A model generated the notes under the pieces. That model did not search any database, was not told where the DNA came from, and was given only the letters and a program-made list of their open reading frames with translations. A program made the translations under genes and the position numbers. From Blasia pusilla (taxonomy: Eukaryota > Marchantiophyta > Marchantiopsida > Blasiales), in NCBI GenBank assembly GCA_050084515.1, contig CM114271.1, forward strand, positions 57,350,001 through 57,414,000: a stretch of 64,000 nt of DNA, read 5' to 3'. This document shows positions 1 through 10,823 of the stretch, piece after piece. How positions within the stretch are numbered: position 1 is the stretch's first letter; each line of letters opens with the position of its first letter.

Positions 1-2
1 GA

Positions 3-668
3 TGTTGGTGGTTTGAAAAAATATTCAAAGATACCAGACGAGTTGAGAGAGCATTAGAGAAATATAATGATGTATTCCCAAATAATTTACCATTAGGATT
101 ACTATCCAAAGGGAGGGTAGATCACAAGATTGAGGTCCTTCGAGGAAGCACGCCACCATGTAAGGCTCCTTACAGCTTAGCTCCAAAGGAATTAGAAGAA
201 TGTAAAGCCCAAGTGGAAGAGATGTTGCAGAAAGGCTTCATCTAACCAAGCGTCTTGCCATATGGAGCCCCTATTTTTTTTGTGAAAAAGAAGGATGGAA
301 GCATGCGACTGTGTATCGACTATCGAGCATTGAATCAACAAACAATACAAAACAAATATCCATTGCCAAGAATGGATAATTTGTTCGACCAACTACAAGG
401 AGCAAAATACTTCATCAAACTTGACCTTAGAAGAGGCTACAACCAAATTCAAATTGCGGATGAAGATATGCCTAAGACTGCTTTTCATAATAGGTATAGA
501 CCCTTTGAATACTTAGTCATGCCATTTGGTCTTACTAATGCATCTGCAACTTCTGTGGGTCTAATGAATGATATCTTTTATCCATATTTAGACAAGTTTG
601 TCATTGTATTCTTAGATGATATCTTGGTCTACAATAAAACCATAGAGGAGCATATAAATCATCTATGA
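3..668 (+). pseudogene. Reverse transcriptase domain (Ty3/gypsy), broken
   Basis: One frame is open from base 3 except for a TAA at 243-245, where the family normally has a residue between GFI and PS. Visible RT motifs are the entry block [14 protein letters not shown], the LCIDYRALN block, the first catalytic Asp in [13 protein letters not shown], the MPFGLTNA block and the active-site box FLDD in [11 protein letters not shown]. These give high confidence in the family. The frame stops at 668. The thumb and connection sequence continues with several stops to about 1000 (YAKASKCEFGK and FLGLTGFYQRFVKDF are still readable in other frames). In an active element this domain would copy element RNA into DNA in the virus-like particle. 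Confidence 0.93.
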
Positions 669-1024
669 GAAGTCCTTCAAATCCTAATAGATAATGAATT
701 GTATGCTAAAGCTTCAAAATGTGAGTTCGGTAAGACAAAAGTTGATTATCTAGGGTATTGAGTAAGCGCATGAGGCATTTCAAGTGATGAGTGAGAAGGT
801 AGAAGCGATCAAAAAATAGAGTGCACTTGAGGATCAGACTCAATTGAAGAGTTTCTAGGATTAACAGGATTTTATCAAAGATTTGTCAAAGATTTTGCTC
901 AAATTGCACAATCTTTGACGGCTTTACTAGGGAAAGGAAAAAACAATAGAATTTAAGCACATCAAAAGAGATTAATTTTCAATCATTAAAGGATGCCTTG
1001 ATCAAAGCCCCTATTTTGAAGTAG

Positions 1025-1414
1025 TATGATCCTCATCAACCCATCAAGTTCGCCATAGATGCTTCAGGTACTAGCATTAGAGGAGTACTACAACAAAAAT
1101 GAGAGGATAGATGGCATTCTATTGCCTTCTTTTCTCGTAATCTATTGCAAGCGGAGCAAAACTACCATATAATCGAGCGAGAAGAACTTTCTATTGTATT
1201 GGCAACCAAGCATTGGAAACATTACTTATGCGATAAGGAGTTTGTGGTGGAGACTGATCACAAGCTCTTGGTTTACTTAGAGTCCCAAAAGAAGCTCTCC
1301 AAATCTCTAAATTCGATGGGCAGAATGGCGACAAAAATTCACCATGAAAATTTTCTATGTAGAAGAAAAGAAGTAATTGGGAGAAGCCCTGACTCATATA
1401 CCATAGATAAATAA
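1025..1414 (+). pseudogene. Ty3/gypsy RNase H domain, broken
   Basis: The frame contains the expected acidic positions of retroelement RNase H: Asp in FAIDASG near 1058, Glu in IEREELS near 1180 and Asp in VETDHK near 1253. The conserved stretch ATKHWKHYL also fits. A stop follows LQQK near 1100 and the frame closes at 1414, before the usual junction with the integrase zinc finger. In an intact element it would degrade the RNA strand of the hybrid after reverse transcription. Confidence 0.85.
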
Positions 1415-1551
1415 CATGTCTAAAGTGGAGATTCATTATGATTGGTGGTAAAGTTGACCAAAGCCATAAAGGAGGATGAATAAATTGCAGTTGCTATTCA
1501 AGCCAACAAAGTCTATAAGGCTCAAGGATTGGTTTTCCATAAAAGTAAAGT

Positions 1552-2103
1552 ATGGATCCCACAAGATCCATAGTTACGCACTCAATTATTTTTTTAAGCT
1601 CACGACACAGTCATTGCGGGTCATATGGGATCTCAAAAATATTAGAAGGATTACAATGGGCATACTCATGGGCCAAAATAAGAGAAGATGTTGACATATA
1701 TATAAGGAATTATATGATTTGTCAACAAATCAAGGCTAGTAACGCAAAACTAGCAGGATTGTTATAGCCCATCCCAACATCTAAAGAACGTTGGGAACAA
1801 GTCACTATGAATCTTATTTATGAGCTACCATGTACGATCACAGAATTTGACTCTATTGTAGTCTTTGTGGATAGACTAAGCAAGATGATACACCTTTGTC
1901 CGACCAAGAAGGTTGTCACTACACCAGAGTTGGCTAGGATCTACATCAAGACAGTCTTTGTCTATCATGGTCTTCCTAAAGTGCTTGTCATTGATAGGGA
2001 AACCCATTTCATGAGTTTATTTTGGAAGGCATTATTTGGATTGCTCCAAACTAAACTAGCCATGTCTACAACTCATTACCCTCAAACCGAGGGAAAAACT
2101 TAA
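1552..2103 (+). pseudogene. Ty3/gypsy integrase, truncated and mutated
   Basis: The frame shows the end of the HHCC zinc-binding region (YMICQQIKAS) and then the core domain: WEQVTMNLIYELP, VVFVDRLSKMIHL, VLVIDRETHF and THYPQTEGKT. The first catalytic residue, normally Asp in the MDLI-like block, is Asn here (MNLI near 1810). The second Asp is kept in VIDRETHF. The catalytic Glu lies beyond 2103 and is absent because the element stops there. There is also a stop at 1765-1767. The protein would therefore be inactive. The exact cut within a conserved block points to insertion of, or recombination with, the unrelated DNA that begins at 2104. Confidence 0.88.
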
Positions 2104-2879
2104 AGCCCCCCCCCACGCATGGAGCGCACGTGGAGCTTGCATCCCGCAAACCCCACGGGAACACGTGATGGTCTGGGAGTGGCTGGGGCCAAGTTCTAGC
2201 TTGGCCCCATTCCCCTCCCCTTCCCTTCCCTCCTCCCCTTCCCCTTTTCTCCCTTTTGGATAAAATCCATAACGGAAATATACATATGGAGTTAATTACC
2301 TAATTATTAGTAATTTTTCCTATTTATTGAGTTTTTTTAGTGATATTCTGGATTAGGCTCCAAAATTTTATGGTGCCTTGATTGCTAAGGGCTTTCAAGG
2401 TTACCAAGAATTTTGGAGAAATCCCTTGGATGCCTTTTGGGGATACTTGGATTTTATTTGGGACCAACTTGGATATTTGCGCTCTTTGTTGCATCCTAAA
2501 GAAACTCCAATTGACTCCACATTAGATGAGTGTTTGTGAGTGTGGAAATATCTTATTTCACTAAACTTATTTGGTGATTTTGAGATTTCCGATCCATAGA
2601 TCCGAGTTTTTTCATTTGTTTCATTGGTTCTCCTTGGCACATCGGGGATATGGAGGTGATCTACGAACCTTATCTAAACATGCCCATATCTACTTATTTC
2701 CTTTGAGTGCCCAATCCTAAACTTAGACCGACGTTCCATTATTCACACACCCGTATATTCTGAGCCATTTTTTTAGCATCTCGGATCATTATCTTTTTGG
2801 TATTTTCTTATCTCAACCCGTACATTTCTTTCCCTTGTATTTTTAAGAGATTTTATTATCTTCTTCATTCGATAGAAAT
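2104..2879. other. GC-rich junction, hairpin and pyrimidine tract, no gene
   Basis: The sequence begins with nine C directly after the truncated integrase. It contains a perfect 10-bp inverted repeat (2184-2193 with 2200-2209, spacer six bases) and a C/T tract at about 2210-2265. It then becomes AT-rich up to the next coding region. Small ORFs here match nothing recognised. It may be the 5' end of the element that carries the kinase-like gene; that is inference. Confidence 0.4.
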
Positions 2880-4259
2880 GCCTAGTGGGGCTGGGTCATG
2901 GAGAGGGGGAGAGAACCAAAACGAGTCCAACGTTGGTGCCAAGAGGCAAAGAGAAAATTCGAGGAATAATTTCAACATGGCCGTAAGAGAGGCATGGTTA
3001 GACTGGTTTTTGAGCTTTCTTTAAATAAGAGACGATCCTACATTTCGAGGGATATTGATGGTTTCCATGACTACACCTTGGAATTGCAGAGATTGTCCAG
3101 TAGAGTGGCAAAGGCATTTGATTGGGAAGTGGATGCCATGGAGGCTGATAGGTTAACTAATTTTTTTTCCCAAGAAGGTGTTAACCTAGAGAGAGTGTAT
3201 GTCGATCTCAAGACATATAAGGATGAGAAGCAGAATGCTGCAGAGTCGGCTCTCCTTGAAAGATTCAGTGTAGAATTGAGAAGTGCTCAGCGTCTTTCCA
3301 AGGGACGTAGTACTTCTCAAGGGCTGACATTGACGATTTCATGTGCAATAACATTGATTTTCGAGAAGAATGTAGTAGAAGGACATGACCCGAGCGATAT
3401 CGTGGGAATCGATTTACATGGAATTGTGTATTTTTGTAACATAAACGGAACCCATGGCTTTAGGGAAGAAATATACTATTGCATGAAAGTGTATAAGGAA
3501 TCATCTCTATCAGGATCTAGAAAATCAATGGTGCGCAATGAGTTATTTGCAAGTATTTTATATCGCGGTGTTGTTTGTATGGTGGAAAGGTTGATGGAGG
3601 CTCCACCGCGTGCCATTTTTCCATATTGGAATGGTGGAAACCTCAAAAATTCGTTGCGAGCATGCCATAACTTGAAGAACAGAGCGGGTAATCTAGGAGA
3701 GTTGGAAAAGATGAGATGTCTCGCAATAGCATCAAATGTCCTCCAGTTTGTGGTTGCCCTTCTTGGTACGATGGAGACTTTCCACAACCGTGGGGTTTTT
3801 CTCACCGACCTCCATGCTAGGAACATGTTTATCCATTTTGGATCCAACTCTAGCCCATACATCGGCGTTGGAGATTGGGGAAATGCCATGTGGACTCACA
3901 AAATCTTAGAGTCTCCTCATAGATGGTGGCAGCATGAACAAAAAAATCATGTTGGGCATATAGCATCGGAGTTGACATCAGGGCCTCAAAATCTCCCTTT
4001 TAGCAAGGCCACTAAAATCTATGCCCTAGGAGTGATTGTGAAGAATTAGAACTATGTGACATATAACCTCTCTCTTAGGAGTGCCCAAGCAAACATGAGA
4101 TTTACTTATTTAGAAAGGATTCGAAAGTGGGCATTAGATCTGAATCCCTCTGATCACAAAAGCTTAGAGTTTTTTATTGCATATATCAGAGAAAATGTGA
4201 AAGTATTAGGTGTAGACAATGTAGATTTAGGATTAAGGCCAATAATAGTGGTAGTGTGA
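2880..4259 (+). pseudogene. Divergent protein-kinase-like gene, broken
   Basis: A frame open from 2994 to 4046 and, past a single TAG at 4047-4049, on to 4259 encodes a kinase-fold protein of about 420 codons. Kinase signs in order are: a Lys in YYCMKVYKE (likely the N-lobe Lys), a Glu in MVRNE (helix C), a hinge-like FPYWNGGNLKNSL, a catalytic loop LTDLHARNMF with Asp and Asn kept but the usual His replaced by Leu, and GDWGNA in place of DFG. IASELTSG resembles the APE region, and IYALGVIVK resembles helix F. The start at 2880 lies in another frame and carries an NLS-like KRQRE, so a frameshift near 2990-3025 probably separates the N-terminus. It follows the cut gypsy element directly and may be a gene carried by a mobile element. 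Target and role are unknown. Confidence 0.6.
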
Positions 4260-4443
4260 TTGTAAAATTTGTTTGAGGATTGGATATTTTTCATGAGAAA
4301 TGAAATATTTGGTTCAAAAAGATGAATGTGTTACTATGAAATTTTGTAAATGATTAAGCTTGATTGATGTACGGATGTATCATGTGTCATCGTATCACTA
4401 TTATTGGAATCATCTTTCTTTTTGTATTTTGGTAAAAGACAAG

Positions 4444-4794
4444 ATGGAGTTGCCACCTCATGAAGATCGTAGCCCTCACAACAATGAGGACGACAGAAGA
4501 GGGGAAGAATTCCTTGATACACCGACACCAGAGATACCTCCGAAGGTGACCAAGAAGACGGTCTCGCAATTTATCACGGAAGATGAATTGAAGGCGTACT
4601 TGGATAGTGCCATTGATCCACAAGTTTTGAAAGGAGAGTTCAAGAAGTCACGGCTGAAGTGGCCGGAGCGTGCGATTGGAGAATTTGCAAGGAAAGTGGA
4701 AGAAAATGAGTGGACAAAGGATTGGGCTTTATTCAATAGCGTCCTAAAGCACAAAGACCTCCCTAAGAGGAAGAGGAAGTTAGTGAGCAATTAA
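4444..4794 (+). CDS. Unrecognised charged protein, about 116 residues
   Basis: The frame starts at an ATG at 4444 (it is open further upstream to 4360) and ends at 4794. The product is acidic at its N-terminus (EDDRRGEE) and Lys/Arg-rich at its end (LPKRKRKLVSN, a plausible nuclear localisation signal). It has a predicted helical middle (ELKAYLDSAIDPQVLKGEFKK). No family was recognised. It lies about 185 bp after the kinase-like pseudogene on the same strand and is followed by further broken frames in other phases, so it may be a piece of a longer protein rather than a complete gene. Confidence 0.35.
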   Translation: MELPPHEDRSPHNNEDDRRGEEFLDTPTPEIPPKVTKKTVSQFITEDELKAYLDSAIDPQVLKGEFKKSRLKWPERAIGEFARKVEENEWTKDWALFNSVLKHKDLPKRKRKLVSN

Positions 4795-4807
4795 GGTATT
4801 TGTTCAG

Positions 4808-5283
4808 TTGAAAGTCGCGGAGTTGATGAAGGATATGGAGGTTCAATATGGCGATGTGGATGAGGGGTCTTCAAGAAGAGATAAGAAATCAAGAGAAGAA
4901 GATAGTGTTACCCCACCGCAAGATTGGAAGCTTCATCGCCATGAGCAAGAGTGGAAGCTTCATTGCCGTGAGCGTCATCACGCCATTATCAGCAAGGTGG
5001 GTTGTCAAAGAGCCTTAGAGCCACACTATCTTCCTTGGATGGTCAAAGAAGAAATGGTCGTGCTGAAGAAGATATACAAGATGAGAGTGGAGATGAAAGG
5101 CGAGTGCAGATGGGGGCAAAGGATAGACAAGATGGTTTGAATGACCTCTATGTAGGTCAAAGTACAAGCTTTGATCAGCCGGGGAAGAGTTCTGATCGCC
5201 ATGTACATAGCGGTGCTCCTCCCCCAACCTTTTGTGGGGAGAGTGCTCTTGATAATAGCGGGGTAATGTCTCGTCTATCATAG
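4808..5283 (+). pseudogene. Unrecognised hydrophilic coding remnant
   Basis: Two overlapping plus-strand frames (4808-5140 and 5002-5283) carry Lys/Glu/Arg-rich sequence such as RRDKKSREEDSV and GRAEEDIQDESGDERR. The protein-like quality appears to move from one frame to the other near 4930-5010, which suggests a frameshift in one former gene. A short repeated block (DWKLH.R.EQ.WKLH, at 4923-4970) lies in it. No domain was recognised. Confidence 0.3.
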
Positions 5284-5299
5284 TTGGAGATTTTAATAA

Positions 5300-5585
5300 A
5301 AATTCCCAACATAATATTGATTTAGCCACGGAATACAACGTTTTGAAGGGGAATTATGAACAACTAGCTGAGGAGCATATCTGATTGAAGAGAGAGATAA
5401 AGAGGATTTTGAATGAATATATTGCCAACGATGACCTCCATAGAAGGCAAAGAGCAGTTATGGTTTATTACACAAAGCTGTGGAGGAGAGCATACGAGAA
5501 CATCATGGCAAGACAACAACAAGAGATGGATGAACTCTTGCGATGGAGAGCAAGGGGTAACGTGGGAGAACTCACCCCAAGATAA
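5300..5585 (+). pseudogene. Coiled-coil-like coding remnant
   Basis: The frame ending at 5585 reads as a charged helix from about 5300, broken by a TGA near 5382. Blocks such as LKREIKRILNEYI and YENIMARQQQEMDELLRW have heptad-like spacing of hydrophobic residues. The family is not recognised. It continues the run of damaged plus-strand frames that begins with the kinase-like gene. Confidence 0.3.
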
Positions 5586-5593
5586 CTCTACTT

Positions 5594-6055
5594 GAGGGTT
5601 GTCTTGTGAAGGAGGTTGATATGATCTTATTTCAATCTATCGAGCAGTTGTGGCCTCCAACTCTATACGCAGCATTGGACAATATCATAGATCCAAATGC
5701 TACGAACTATGCCTCTATGATGTTGGCACCAACACCTCTTAATCCGAGCGCATAAGTTCAAGATCTTTTGGATTGGATGAAGGCAATCGCAGTAAGTGAA
5801 GGAGGGACTCTCATGCCAAACAAGTGGCCCAAATGCATGATCTGCGTCAACCCCATTGCTGTAGAAGGTTGCTACATGACAGGCACATGTAAAGCTTGTT
5901 CTTGGCATCCATATTATCTTCAAAAGGCCATACTACTATCTCATAAGTGTCCAATTTATAGACAAGCTTGGTCTAGAAGACTCTATCACCTTTTTGGCAT
6001 ATCTTTCCTTGCTCCTAATGGCAATGCATCACCCACATATTGCAAGCGAACCTAA
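5594..6055 (+). pseudogene. RING-like Cys-rich protein remnant
   Basis: One frame runs from about 5594 to 6055 with a single TAA at 5753-5755. Near its end it has CMIC, then GCYMTGTCKAC, then KCPIY. This resembles the order of metal ligands in a RING finger (CxxC, CxH, CxxC, CPxC), but the last Cys is Tyr and the usual His position is not clear, so zinc binding would be impaired. The region before it (LFQSIEQLWPPTLYAALDNI) is unrecognised. If it was a RING protein it would have acted as a ubiquitin ligase; this is an inference from a degenerate motif. Confidence 0.35.
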
Positions 6056-6694
6056 GAGCAAGAAAATTTCACTTTCATTTTGGGACATTGTAGCCCTCGG
6101 TTGAATTGTAACCCCAAAGTGAACATAGATGGGGTGATTCAAGCAAAAATCCCTCGTGAGTAGAGGATTGATCGGGCAATGCGAGTGTGGCTGGTTTGCT
6201 TCATTGACATATATGATCGCGGAGAGCTCATCCTCGGAATAGCCATTGATCTCAAAAATCGAGAGGCGGAAAACTTCTTCTTTGCTCAAGGTTGAATCCA
6301 CACGAATTTTGAAGATGCCCTCAACACAACCCAACAACTTGTGCTAAACCATCATCAAAATCCATTGATGGATGATCTTGTTTGAGGAGACTCAAATTGA
6401 TCTTGCCACATTTCTTATGGCAAGATATTCCTTAAAGGACTAAAGGCGGATATCCTCGATCATACTATTACCCTTATCAAATGCAAGAGGAACTCTTTGA
6501 TTATTTGAGAGAGAGTGAGATATGTTTCTAACACAACCAACACAAGAAAAAGATAATGGTAAAGCCAATGTTGAGTTGGAAAGGACTATTCCTCGTGGAG
6601 ATGGGATTCGCATGACTAGAGCTAGGGGAAGAGGAGGAAGAGTTGGTGAGATGTCTGCACCGGTGTTACATATATCTGATGATGAATCAAATTA
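6056..6694 (+). pseudogene. Broken coding remnant with RG-rich tail
   Basis: Plus-strand frames interrupted by many stops continue the series. A readable stretch near 6165-6290 (MRVWLVCFIDIYDRGELILG) lies in one frame. A final stretch in another ends at a TAG near 6694 with an Arg/Gly-rich segment (RARGRGGRVGE) and an acidic end (HISDDESN). This type of tail is common in nucleic-acid binding proteins, but no family could be named. Confidence 0.3.
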
Positions 6695-7451
6695 GATAGA
6701 ACGTGTTCATATTTATAACTTTGTAATGTACATAAGTATTAGGTTCCTCTCAATCTAGATGTTTTGTGGGATACTCCTCATTTTTTATAAAAAAAATTTC
6801 AAAATATTCCACTAAGGGACTTGTGAATGTGAGCCGGTCACGAATGTTGTCCATGAAGTGAGTTCATTAAATGGATGAAAGTTTTCTCTTGGGTTATAAG
6901 TCCTTGGATAAGGTGGAGGGTACGGTAATTGAAAGGTTTGTTTGGTGTAAATTTAAACATTTTATTTATTACTAACTCATCAAAATAAGTGATTTTTTAA
7001 AATTTATTAAAAGATGGGAATTGGAAAAGGGATGAATTTTTTTTCCAAAATTAATGAAGGAAAATATATGTTTGAATTGAATTGTAAAGGAAAATAATGT
7101 ATGAATTGTGTTTAGTGACCAATATTGCATGGGGTAGAATTCAAAAGGGATTGGGGGGAATAGAAAAAAAATCTTATTTATTAATTCATATTTTATTTAA
7201 TACTATAATAGATGAACATAAATATTTAGAAAAAATAAAACATTGAAAATGTTAGATAAATAAATTATTTGTGCCTTGATTCATATGTAATGGAAAGGGA
7301 AATTGAATTTTAATGGAGAAGGAATAGATTTGGTTCGAATTTTATGGAAGGATGAATTTACTTACGAGACTAGGATATCATTTACATTTGAATTCAGGAT
7401 TGTAATTACTTACAAGAGTGAAATCTAATAACTCTTCTAATATTATATAGA
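6695..7451. repeat. AT-rich stretch of a dispersed repeat family
   Basis: No coding potential is visible. From about 6940 the sequence is rich in phrases also found at 25.9-26.9 kb and, inverted, at 53.0-53.7 kb, such as runs like ggaaaaggga-tgaattt and gatatcattta. It leads directly into the satellite array. Confidence 0.4.
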
Positions 7452-10060
7452 ATAGTTCAGATGGTCCCCAAGTTACATCTATCACTCTTGCAAAGTCTCA
7501 ACCACTTAAGAAGTTGTGATCACAACTTAAAAAATGACACATGAAGCAATAAACCTTGAATGAAAAAAATGTCTTTTATTTTTCATGTTGTCCAACATTT
7601 CCATGTTGGGCTCAAATTTTCCCAGGTCCCCAAGATGCATGTTCCACTCTTGCCAAGTTTCAAGAAAAGTGGAGTTGTGAGCAAAAACTCACAAATTAAT
7701 AATTCTTTTTTGGACCCTCACCATCAGACCTTCCATAAAAGAGGTTTTTTTTTTTCATCTTTTCTGTATTTCCCATCTTGAACTAAAATTTGGCCCACAT
7801 AGTCCCCAAGATGGATGTTCCACTCTCCCCAAGTTTCAAGAAAAATGGAAATGTGAGAAAAACCTCACAAATTAACAACTCCTTTTTGGACCTGAACCAT
7901 CAGACCTTCTATCAAACTAAAGTTCTCATTTTTCATCTTGCCCAAATTTTCCATCTTGAGCTGAAATTTGTCCAACATGGTCCCCAAGATGCATGTTCCA
8001 CTCTTGCAAAGTTTCAAGCATAATGGAGTTGTGAGAAAAACCTCAAAAATTAATAACTCCTTTTAGCACCCAAACTATTAAACCTTGAATGAAAATAGGG
8101 TTTTTTCAATTTTCATCTTGTCCAACTTTCCCATCTTGAGCTGAAATTTTTCCCACATGGTCCCCAAGCTGCATGTTCAACTCTTGCAAACTTCCAAGCA
8201 AAATGGAGTTGAGAGCAAAACCTCACCAATTAATAACTCTTTTTTGGACCTGAACCATCATACCTTTCATAGAAATAAGATTTTTTCATTTTTCATCTTG
8301 TCCAACTTTCCCATCTTGATCTAAAATTTAGCACACATGGTCTCTAAGGTGCATGTTCCACTCTTTCCAAGTTTCAAGCAAAATGGAGTTGTGAGCAAAA
8401 CCTCACAAATTAGTAACTCCTTTTTGGACCCAACCATTAGACCTTTCATAGAAATAAAGTTTTCTCATTTTTCATCTTGTCCAAATTTCCCATATTGAGC
8501 TGAAATTTGGCCTACATGTTTCCCAAGATGGATGTTCCAATCTTACCAAGTTTCAAGCAAAATGGAGTTGTGAGCGAAACCTCAAAAATTAAAATGTCCT
8601 TTTAGGACCGAACCATCATACCTTGAATGAAAATAGGGTTTTTTCATTTTTCATCTTGTCCAACTTTCCCATATTGAGCTAAAATTTGGCCCACTTGGTC
8701 CTTAAGGTGCACGTTTCACTCTTGCTAAGTTTCAAGAAAAATGGAGTTGTGAGCAAAACATCACAAATTAATAACTCTTTTTTGGATCCCAACCATTAGA
8801 CCTTCTATACAAAAAAAGTTTTTTTATTTTTCATCTTGTCTAGGTTTTCTATATTGAGCTAAAATTTGGCCCACATGGTCCTCAAGCTGGACATTCCACT
8901 CTCGCTAAGTTTTAAGAAAAATGGAGATATGACCAAAACCTCAAAAATTAATAACTCCTTTTTGGACCCGAACCATTAGACCTTTTATAGAAATAAGGTT
9001 TTAATATTTTTCATCTTGTCCAACTTTCCCCTCTTGAGTTGAAATTTGGCCCACATGGTCCCTAAGAAGCAAGTTCAACTCTTGCAAACTTCCAAGAAAA
9101 ATGGAGTTATGAGAAAACCTCAAAGATTGGTAAGTCCTTTTTGTACCCAAACCATCAAACCTTGAATGACAATAAGATTTTTTCACTTTTCATCTTGTCC
9201 AACTTTATAATATTGAGCTGAAATCTGACCGACATGGTTCACAAGATGTATGTTCCACTCTTGCCAAGTTTCAAGCAAAACGGAGTTGTGAGCAAAACCT
9301 CACAAATTAATAACTCCATTTTGGAACCAAACCATCAAACCTTCTATAGAAGTAAGGTTTTTTCATTTTTCATCTTGTCCAGCTTTCTCATCCTGAGCTG
9401 AAATTTGGTCCACATGGTCTTCAAGCTGCATCTAGCACTCTTACTTAGTTTCAAGAAAAATAGAGTTGGGACCAAAACCCAAAAAATAAAAATGTCCTTT
9501 TTTGACCCGAACCATCAAACCTTGAATGAAAATAGGGTTTTTTCATTTTTCATCTTGTCCAACTTTCCCATCTTGAGAGACAATTTTTCCCACATGGTTC
9601 TCAAGGTGCATGTTCCACTCTTGTCAAGTTTGAAGCAAAATGGAGTAGTGAGCAAAACCTCAAAAATTAATAACTCCTTTTTGGACCCGAACCATTAAAC
9701 CTTGAATGAAAAGAAGGTTTTTTTTATTTTTCATCTTGTCTAAATTTTTCATCTTGATCTGAAATTTGGCCTATATGGTCTCTAAGATGCATCTAGTAGT
9801 CCTGCCAAGTTTGACCCAAAATGAGGTTGGGACCAAAACCTCAAAAATAGGTAAGCACATTTTGGCCCGAACCATTAAACCTTCAATGAAAAGAATGTTT
9901 TTCTCATTTTTCATCATGTCCAACTTTCACAATTTGTCTTTGTAGCACTCTTGTAAAGTTTTGAGAAAAATGGAGTTGTGACCACAAGGTCAAAAATCAC
10001 ATTTACCAATTTGACCTTCAATGTAAAAATCAATGCTTTATTAGCGAGAAGGTTATAAAA
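7452..10060. repeat. Tandem satellite array, monomer about 180 bp
   Basis: About 14 head-to-tail monomers. The anchor word catcttg, or a close variant, recurs at 7584, 7756, 7934, 8114, 8294, 8473, 8652, 8832, 9012, 9191, 9371, 9551, 9731 and 9912. The spacings are 172, 178 and then 179-181 bp. Other words shared by most monomers are ccatcttgagctgaaattt, ccacatggtcc, gcatgttccactcttg, aaaatggagttgtgagc and taactcctttttggac. Monomers differ from each other at many positions, so the array is not newly expanded. The first and last units are partial and more divergent. The ORFs inside (for example at 7560-7781 and 9405-9698) only reflect the repeat. Confidence 0.95.
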
Positions 10061-10823
10061 AGGAATGTCATAAAAATGCCATTCTGACAATAGTCAACAC
10101 ATAACAAGTTTGCTACAACTATCTAGTAATCTGTCTTACTAATTTCACTAATTACTCTTCTAGTCTAGGTCTATGGTTGGGTCTGGTGGATTAAGATGTA
10201 AGCGGTAATTTGGCAATTCAATAGTTCACAGTCGGGTGGATCAGGGACGAGTTCCTATTGTAGTTGTTTCATTATTGGAGGAAATGTATGAACTATCCAT
10301 GCCATGATCGATGGGTTGAGAGTTTGGAACCATAGGTATGAGAACATCATTATCATTAGGCTCATCAAGTAAGTCCACCGTTTCAATGCTCAAAGATTGT
10401 GGAGGAGTATCCCGCATAGGTTCACTAGACTCAGTGGAATGATTCTGAAGTCCTATTGGTGCAACAATCTGAGTGTCATAGGTTGTGTTAGAAGAATTTT
10501 TGGGCAGATTTGCTTCACTAGAAGTCCCCCGTTTTTGCTCTTCCTTGTGCGCTCGAATCCAATGTTCCATTTCACCATCATCTTCGTCTCTTCAAAAGGC
10601 CTTCGGAGTCAAAATTTTCAGTGTTGCCGATATGAGTATCCTCTCTCCCTTTGATGCCATGAATTCCATATGTTACATCCACCTCTTATAGGTCCTCATC
10701 TTGCAAGTCAAGGTTATCTTCATAATTACCATCACGGTTTCTTGCATGCAGGCTAGATTCACTGCCATCTTCTACTACCCTTCTAGCTTGTTCTTGTCCA
10801 TCCCTTTCAGAAAAGTATTGCTC

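Larger units (their letters stand above)
1..2103 (+). mobile_element. Ty3/gypsy LTR retrotransposon relic, pol region
   Basis: Plus-strand remnants of reverse transcriptase, connection, RNase H and integrase follow one another in the order typical of Ty3/gypsy pol. The frame is broken repeatedly by stops (243-245 and 666-668 in RT, several in 669-1000, 1765-1767 in integrase) and by frame changes, so the element is dead. The left edge is cut by the window. The right edge is abrupt at about 2103, inside the integrase core, where the sequence turns into a run of nine C. No LTR, primer binding site or polypurine tract was found in the window. Assignment to Ty3/gypsy rests on domain order (integrase after RNase H) and RT motifs. 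Confidence 0.93.

Noticed and set aside
7560-9698. ORFs inside the 180-bp array as genes
   Set aside because: They repeat with the monomer and have no independent coding signal.
7452-10060. The repeat array as a CRISPR
   Set aside because: Units are adjacent, about 180 bp long and diverged throughout, with no unique spacers, and the genome is eukaryotic.
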